Assembly: GCA_031460175.1 (NCBI GenBank)
Contig: JAVKGW010000002.1
Location: 310,001-374,000 of the forward strand
DNA from: Armatimonadota bacterium
GTDB lineage: Bacteria > Sysuimicrobiota > Sysuimicrobiia > Sysuimicrobiales > Sysuimicrobiaceae
Reading direction: 5' to 3'
Length of the DNA stretch: 64,000 nt
The notes under the pieces are model-generated. The model saw only the letters and a list, made by a program, of their open reading frames with translations. It was not told the DNA's origin and made no database searches. Both the position numbers and the translations under genes were made by a program. Within the stretch, counting starts at the first letter, position 1; every line of letters starts with the position of its first letter. This document shows, piece by piece, positions 59,561-64,000 of this stretch.

Positions 59561-59570
59561 CCCCCACCTG

Positions 59571-59586
59571 CCCCTAGATTTAGAGA
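59571..59586. promoter_or_regulatory. NrdR box, proximal copy
   Basis: TCTCTAAATCTAGGGG on the minus strand agrees with most of the NrdR box pattern (ACACWATATATWGTGT) including the central A-x-AT-x-TWG. It starts 11 bases before the nrdR ATG and is 32 bases from the distal copy, the spacing of about three helix turns typical of NrdR box pairs. Confidence 0.6.
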
Positions 59587-59602
59587 TCCTGTTCAGGGGC
59601 CA

Positions 59603-59618
59603 CCTCTAAATATTGTGG
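59603..59618. promoter_or_regulatory. NrdR box, distal copy, overlapping the promoter
   Basis: CCACAATATTTAGAGG on the minus strand. It covers the likely -10 element AATATT (59614-59609), which lies 18 bases after TTGACC (59638-59633). Binding here would block the nrdR-nrdJ promoter. Confidence 0.65.
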
Positions 59619-59662
59619 CAGAAGGCGGAACAGGTCAAGCCGTCAAAATCCTCCGAAGGCCC

Positions 59663-59679
59663 AAAATCCCGCGGGTTTT
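59663..59679. terminator. Short A/T-flanked hairpin
   Basis: AAAATCCCGCGGGTTTT: a GC core flanked by four A and four T, so it can act as a weak intrinsic terminator in either direction. It lies between the site-2 protease gene and the nrdR promoter. Confidence 0.5.
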
Positions 59680-59686
59680 CTCCTCC

Positions 59687-59712
59687 GCACGAGGTCGCAC
59701 GCCTCCTCGTGC
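59687..59712 (-). terminator. Hairpin after the site-2 protease gene
   Basis: An 8-bp stem (59687-59694 with 59705-59712) with a ten-base loop, immediately after the stop of the protease gene. With the hairpin at 59663-59679 it probably ends the division-gene transcript. Confidence 0.5.
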
Positions 59713-59713
59713 G

Positions 59714-60841
59714 TTACTGGAGGAGGCGGAGGGGAAGGAGGAAGTAATCGAGGGGGAGGGCCAGGAGGAAGATCGTAAGGAGCAGCAGGCCGACGGCGAT
59801 CCGGGAGGCGGTTGGGGGAGAGACGTCGTTGGCTGGCCCGGGGTGCCCGCGGGTGGTGAGGAAGAGGAGCAGGATGGCCATGGGGATGAGGCCCAACAGC
59901 AGCAACAGCACCACCGCGGCGTAGGAGGCCACCCGGTGCCACCGGGGGCCCAGCAGGGCCCGCACCGCGTGCCCGCCGTCCAGCATGCTGGCGGGGAGGA
60001 GGTTGATGCCGGTGACGAAGAGCCCGATGACCGCGGCGTCCGTGAGCGGATCCGTGTAGTACACCACCTCGGATCCCGCGCCGAACCGCCACTCCAGCAG
60101 GCGCGCCACGGACCAGGGGAAGGGGAAGGCCGGCAGACCCCCCAGGTGAGGCAGGATTTGCCTCAGATCCAACAGCACCGTGCGATCCAGGCCCAAGAGC
60201 AGGAGGGGAATGGCCACCAGCAGGCCGGCCAGCGGGCCGCTGGCCCCGAGGTCGAACAGGGCGTTGCGGCTGGGAGCGGGTTCCCGGGTGACGATCACCG
60301 CCCCCATGGTCCCGATGGAGACCTGTCCGAGGATCACGGGCGGGAAGGGGATGAAATACGGCCAGCTGGCGTCGATCCCGTGGATGCGGGCCGCCAGCTT
60401 GTGCCCCAGCTCGTGCACCAGGAGGATCCCCAGCAGGGCCGCGCTGAACACGAGCCCGTCCCGCAGGGGATCCGGGGTATACCCCGCCCGCAGCACCGCC
60501 TCCGGCACCCGTTGCAGGACCTCCGCGAACCGGAGGGATCCGATGTAGCCCGTGGCGAAGGTGGTGGCCACCGTGGCCAGAAAGAGCGCCACGTGCAGCC
60601 CCATGCGGGCGCCCGGAGGATGCGGTTTTGGAACCACGGTGAGGAGCACGGCTCCGTCCCGACGGCGCAGCAACGGCATCTGTCCGTGCGGCCGGAGGGC
60701 CTCCCGCAGCGCCTCGAACCGCTCCTCCAGGTCCTGGGTGGGGAGCACCGCGAACACCGGGTACCCGTCCTGCACCCATGCCTCCCGCACCGGGAAGTAA
60801 CGGTGAATGAGGAGGGCGAGGTCGTCCGGAGAGAACGTCAT
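59714..60841 (-). CDS. Site-2 protease family (M50) membrane metalloprotease
   Basis: A 375-residue protein. Residues 1-75 are a soluble domain. About six membrane helices follow from 80 on. The zinc motif is [13 protein letters not shown] (HExxH) and the third ligand lies in [19 protein letters not shown] loop between them ([20 protein letters not shown]) resembles the EGY/plant S2P-like subgroup rather than RseP; there is no PDZ domain. It cleaves substrates within the membrane. The ATG overlaps the ftsZ stop (ATGA), an unusual position that ties it to division or envelope control. Confidence 0.87.
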   Translation of the reverse strand: MTFSPDDLALLIHRYFPVREAWVQDGYPVFAVLPTQDLEERFEALREALRPHGQMPLLRRRDGAVLLTVVPKPHPPGARMGLHVALFLATVATTFATGYIGSLRFAEVLQRVPEAVLRAGYTPDPLRDGLVFSAALLGILLVHELGHKLAARIHGIDASWPYFIPFPPVILGQVSIGTMGAVIVTREPAPSRNALFDLGASGPLAGLLVAIPLLLLGLDRTVLLDLRQILPHLGGLPAFPFPWSVARLLEWRFGAGSEVVYYTDPLTDAAVIGLFVTGINLLPASMLDGGHAVRALLGPRWHRVASYAAVVLLLLLGLIPMAILLLFLTTRGHPGPANDVSPPTASRIAVGLLLLTIFLLALPLDYFLLPLRLLQ

Positions 60842-61914
60842 GAGCCGCGCCGGCGCAGGAACGCGGGGATGTCCAGGTAATCGTCGATGAGGCGTACGGG
60901 CTGCGGCTCCGGCTTGGGCGCGGCCTCCCGCGCTGGAGCCGGCTCCTGCGCCGGGACCTGGGCGGCCTCGAACCCCGTGGCGATCACGGTGATGCGGACC
61001 TCGTCGCTCATGCCCTCGTCGATGACCGCGCCGAAGATGATGTTGGCGTCCGGATCCGCGGTCTTGGCGATGATCTGGGCGGCCTCGTTCACCTCCACCA
61101 GTCCCAGGTCCAGCCCGCCGGTGACGTTCATGAGCACCCCCCGGGCCCCGTCCATGGAGGTCTCCAGCAGGGGGCTGCTGATGGCCGCCTGGGCGGCCCG
61201 CACCGTCCGGTCCTCCCCGCTGGCCACGCCGATCCCGATGAGGGCGCTGCCGGCCTCCGACATCACCGCCCGCACGTCCGCGAAGTCCAGGTTGATAAGG
61301 CCCGGCACCGTGATGAGGTCCGCGATCCCCTGGACCCCCTGGCGGAGCACGTCGTCCGCCACCCGGAAGGCCTCGATGAGGCTCACCTTGCGATCGATGA
61401 TCTGCAGCAGGCGGTCGTTGGGGATGGTGATGAGGGTGTTCACCTGCTCCTTGAGGCGCCGGATTCCGTCCTCCGCGGTGGCCGCGCGCCGGCGTCCCTC
61501 GAAGGAGAAGGGCTTGGTGACCACCCCGATCACCAGGGCCCCCAGTTCCCGGGCGATGCGGGCCACCACGGGGGCTCCGCCCGTCCCCGTGCCCCCGCCC
61601 ATCCCCGCGGTGACGAACACCATGTCCGCACCCTCCAGGGCGTCGTACAGGTCGTCCTTGCTCTCCTCCGCGGCCTGGCGGCCGATCTCCGGATCCCCTC
61701 CGGCTCCCAGCCCACGGGTGAGCTTGCTGCCGATGTGGATCTTCCGCTCCGCCTGCGAGAGGGCCAGGGCCTGGATGTCCGTGTTGACGGCGATGAACTC
61801 CACGCCCCGCAGGCCCGCGGCGATCATGCGGTTCACCGCGTTGCTGCCGCCCCCGCCCACGCCCACCACCTTGATGGATGCGAAACGCCGCAGATCCCGG
61901 TCCAGGTTCGCCAT
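60838..61914 (-). CDS. ftsZ: Cell division protein FtsZ
   Basis: A 358-residue tubulin homolog. [57 protein letters not shown] (GTP signature) and [20 protein letters not shown] are diagnostic. After a short Pro/Glu linker the conserved tail [11 protein letters not shown] binds FtsA and SepF. AGGAGGGGG lies upstream of the ATG at 61914. Confidence 0.97.
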   Translation of the reverse strand: MANLDRDLRRFASIKVVGVGGGGSNAVNRMIAAGLRGVEFIAVNTDIQALALSQAERKIHIGSKLTRGLGAGGDPEIGRQAAEESKDDLYDALEGADMVFVTAGMGGGTGTGGAPVVARIARELGALVIGVVTKPFSFEGRRRAATAEDGIRRLKEQVNTLITIPNDRLLQIIDRKVSLIEAFRVADDVLRQGVQGIADLITVPGLINLDFADVRAVMSEAGSALIGIGVASGEDRTVRAAQAAISSPLLETSMDGARGVLMNVTGGLDLGLVEVNEAAQIIAKTADPDANIIFGAVIDEGMSDEVRITVIATGFEAAQVPAQEPAPAREAAPKPEPQPVRLIDDYLDIPAFLRRRGS

Positions 61915-61933
61915 GGTCGCCCCCTCCTCTTGG

Positions 61934-63160
61934 CTATTCTCCCACAAGCCAGGTGCGCAGCCGCTGCCAGATTCCCCGGGCCGCACCATCCCGCCCCCGC
62001 GCCCGCTCCACCGCCTGATGGTGGGCGTAGAGCAGCAGGCCGATCGCGGTGGCGTATGCCGGTCCGCTCACCGCGGCCGTGGGCCCCAGGAGTCCCCGGG
62101 GATGCCCCACCCGCACGGGAAGCCCCCAGCGCTCGGAGGCCAGCTCCACGAGACCGGGCAGGAGCGTGCTGCCCCCCGTGAGGACCACCCCCGCAGGCAA
62201 TTGGGCCACGGACCCCCACCGCTCCAACTGCGCGCGGACCAAGTCCAGCAGCTCCTCCACCCGGGCCTCGATGATCTCGCACACCACCCGCCGCGGGATG
62301 ACCTTCGGGGTCTGCGCCCCGATCTCCGCCACCTCCAGGAACTCTCCCTCCGCGGCCATGCGGGCCGCGGCGGCTCCGGAGCGGAGCTTGATCCGCTCCG
62401 CTTCCTCCACGGAGGTGCGCAGGCCCACCGCGAGGTCGTTGGTGATGTGCTGGCCGGCCACGGGGACCACCGCGGTGTGGCAGAGGGCCCCGCCCTGGAA
62501 GATGCCCAGGCTCGTGATCCCACCCCCCACCTCGCACACCGCCACCCCGAGTTCCCGCTCCGCCCCGGAGAGCACCGCCTCCGCGGAGGCCAGAACCCCG
62601 AGCACCAGTCCCTCCACTTCCAGGCCCGCCTGTTCCACGCACTTCACGAGGTTCGCCACCTGGGTGCTGGCCCCGGTCACCACGTGGGCCTCCACCTCCA
62701 ACCGCACCCCGTACATCCCCACGGGGTTGCGCACGCCATCCGTCCCGTCCACCACGAAGTGCCGGGGCAGTACGTGGAGCACTTCGCGATCCGCGGCGGG
62801 GACCGCGCTCATGCGGGCGGCCTCGAGAGCCCGGGCCACGTCCGCGGAGGAGATCTCCCGATCGGGAGAGCTCACGGCCACCACGCCCCGGGTGTTCTGG
62901 CCCGTCACGTGGTCTCCGGAGACCGCCACGTACACGGACCGGATCTCGCGGCCTGCGGCCTTCTCCGCCCGCTCCACCGCCCGCTCCACCGCCTCCGTGG
63001 CCGCGCGGAGGTCCGCCACCACGCCCCGCCGGAGGCCTGCGGAGGGGGCGGTTCCCACCCCCAAGAGCTGGAGTCGGTCCCCTGCCTCCGCCTGGGCCAC
63101 CACAGCACAGACCTTCGTGGTTCCGATGTCCAGACCCACCAGCGGGCTCGATCTTGCCAC
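61934..63160 (-). CDS. ftsA: Cell division protein FtsA
   Basis: A 408-residue actin-like protein. [16 protein letters not shown] (phosphate 1), the 1C domain ([15 protein letters not shown]), [15 protein letters not shown] (phosphate 2) and [17 protein letters not shown] (adenosine) are present. The C-terminal amphipathic helix [13 protein letters not shown] anchors it to the membrane. It recruits FtsZ. Confidence 0.95.
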   Translation of the reverse strand: MARSSPLVGLDIGTTKVCAVVAQAEAGDRLQLLGVGTAPSAGLRRGVVADLRAATEAVERAVERAEKAAGREIRSVYVAVSGDHVTGQNTRGVVAVSSPDREISSADVARALEAARMSAVPAADREVLHVLPRHFVVDGTDGVRNPVGMYGVRLEVEAHVVTGASTQVANLVKCVEQAGLEVEGLVLGVLASAEAVLSGAERELGVAVCEVGGGITSLGIFQGGALCHTAVVPVAGQHITNDLAVGLRTSVEEAERIKLRSGAAAARMAAEGEFLEVAEIGAQTPKVIPRRVVCEIIEARVEELLDLVRAQLERWGSVAQLPAGVVLTGGSTLLPGLVELASERWGLPVRVGHPRGLLGPTAAVSGPAYATAIGLLLYAHHQAVERARGRDGAARGIWQRLRTWLVGE

Positions 63161-63188
63161 CGCCTTCCTCCCATCCGGGGTGGTTGCC

Positions 63189-63917
63189 CTATTCCACGGG
63201 AGCCATGGGAGTCCTCCCTCGGGGCCGCACGATGGCCCGGTCCCCGAACCGGAGGTCCACGGACTCCACGGAGATCCCCTCCCGTTCCAGGGCCCGCACC
63301 ACCGCCTCCGCCGTCCTCAGGCGCGTCCGGAGATCGTCCTCCAGCCGCACCTGCACCCAGGGGCCGGACCGCAGCTTCACGTGCAGGCTCCCTTCCGGAT
63401 CCAGGCGCGCGAGGAAGAGCTGATGGCGTCCCTCCTCGGGAAGCGCGGCGAGGGCCCGCACCGCCTCCTGCAGCCGAGGAGAGGCAAGTCGCGCGCCGAG
63501 CGGGGTAGGAGGAACCCGGAACTCCACGAGGAGGGGAAGCAGGTCCTCCCCGCGCCCGTCCAGCACCACCCCTTCCTCGTCCACCACCAGGACCCGATCC
63601 CCCACCACCACGTGGAGGACGGGGATCCGCTCCGCGATGTGGAGCACGACCGTGTGCGGCCACCGGAACTCCACCCGGGCCGTGCGGATGCGGGGATGCC
63701 GCAGGAGGTGCGCGGTCACCTCCTCTTCTCGGATGCGGGCCAGGGGAATCCCCGTACGCAGTCGGGCCCAGTGGAGGACCTCGGATTCCGGGAGGGCCCG
63801 GTTGCCCGACACGACAACGGTGCGGACGGCGAAGACGGACGAGTGCGGGAAGGAGAAGAGCGCGGCGATGGTACACATCACCGCGCCGAAGCGCAACCCC
63901 CGCACCCACCGCGTCAT
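63189..63917 (-). CDS. ftsQ: Cell division protein FtsQ/DivIB
   Basis: A 242-residue protein with a short cytoplasmic start, one membrane helix (about 10-30), a POTRA domain (RTVVVSGNRALPESEVLHW to VEFRWPHTVVLHIAERIP) and the FtsQ domain (VVVGDRVLVVDEEGVVLDG). It links early and late divisome proteins. The ATG shares one base with the murB stop. Confidence 0.92.
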   Translation of the reverse strand: MTRWVRGLRFGAVMCTIAALFSFPHSSVFAVRTVVVSGNRALPESEVLHWARLRTGIPLARIREEEVTAHLLRHPRIRTARVEFRWPHTVVLHIAERIPVLHVVVGDRVLVVDEEGVVLDGRGEDLLPLLVEFRVPPTPLGARLASPRLQEAVRALAALPEEGRHQLFLARLDPEGSLHVKLRSGPWVQVRLEDDLRTRLRTAEAVVRALEREGISVESVDLRFGDRAIVRPRGRTPMAPVE

Positions 63918-64000
63918 CAGAACTCCCCCACCAGCTGGACCTCCAGTTCCAGCTCCACCCCGAACGTGCGCCGCACCCGGTCCCGCACCGTCTCCACCAG
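63917..64000 (-). CDS. murB: UDP-N-acetylenolpyruvoylglucosamine reductase MurB, C-terminal end
   Basis: Only the last 27 codons are inside the window, ending VRRTFGVELELEVQLVGEF. This matches the conserved end of MurB (form V-x3-FGV-x-LE-x-E), the enzyme that makes UDP-MurNAc, and murB commonly precedes ftsQ in this cluster. The gene continues beyond the right edge. Confidence 0.8.
   Translation of the reverse strand: MVETVRDRVRRTFGVELELEVQLVGEF

Overview
The window is a GC-rich bacterial chromosome segment, about 68 protein genes read almost entirely from the minus strand with start/stop overlaps of 1 to 22 bases. The gene set (glutamyl-tRNA heme route, class II ribonucleotide reductase with NrdR, FtsA/FtsZ/SepF, SpoIID-like protein, a BshB1-type deacetylase, System I cytochrome c maturation, cbb3-like and b6/Rieske-like parts) points to an aerobic, non-proteobacterial, Firmicutes/Armatimonadota-neighbourhood lineage. 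I cannot name it more closely. Two of the solute-binding proteins have signal peptides without a lipobox cysteine, which mildly favours a diderm.

Layout. 1-1282: two-component pair. 1321-20519: one 19-kb minus-strand run that makes heme (hemA, C, D, B, L), loads it on c-type cytochromes (ccmAB fusion, ccmC, ccmD, ccmE) and then encodes the respiratory proteins that use it: diheme cytochrome c, Rieske protein, two cytochrome b proteins, an MvhD-like protein, a CcoN-like protein, a CcoO-like cytochrome c, another cytochrome c, and a polyprenyl (quinone tail) synthase. Two good promoters sit in it, before hemA and before the Rieske/cytochrome b genes. A BshB1-like deacetylase, a possible BshC-like partner and a glycosyltransferase lie between the heme and ccm genes.

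20567-30965: HD hydrolase, glutamate dehydrogenase, yajC-tgt, a lone plus-strand hypothetical gene, queA, spoIID-like, DUF2905 and two cyclic-di-GMP enzymes. 31044-35561: a complete branched-chain-amino-acid-type ABC importer. 35700-41313: a decaying, lower-GC island with a demethylase remnant, a dead IS481-like element with visible inverted repeats, an isochorismatase-family gene, a frameshifted second copy of the importer's binding protein and a frameshifted S15 hydrolase; an intact S15 paralog follows.

43116-64000: smc, glycosyltransferases, iscS-thiI, mtnA, sepF-yggS-pgeF, a repressor-like gene plus 7Fe ferredoxin with two matched operator palindromes, mutY, nrdR-nrdJ with tandem NrdR boxes, a site-2 protease and the ftsQ-ftsA-ftsZ end of the division cluster, with murB running off the edge.

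The most unusual part is the respiratory block at 2.3-9.6 kb. One cytochrome b has all four heme ligands plus a fused two-cluster ferredoxin tail and sits beside an MvhD-like electron carrier. The other cytochrome b keeps only the ligand pair for one heme. The CcoN-like subunit has lost every heme and copper ligand I can align. Together they look like a rebuilt complex in which electrons may leave through iron-sulfur clusters rather than through a normal Q cycle or a normal oxidase.
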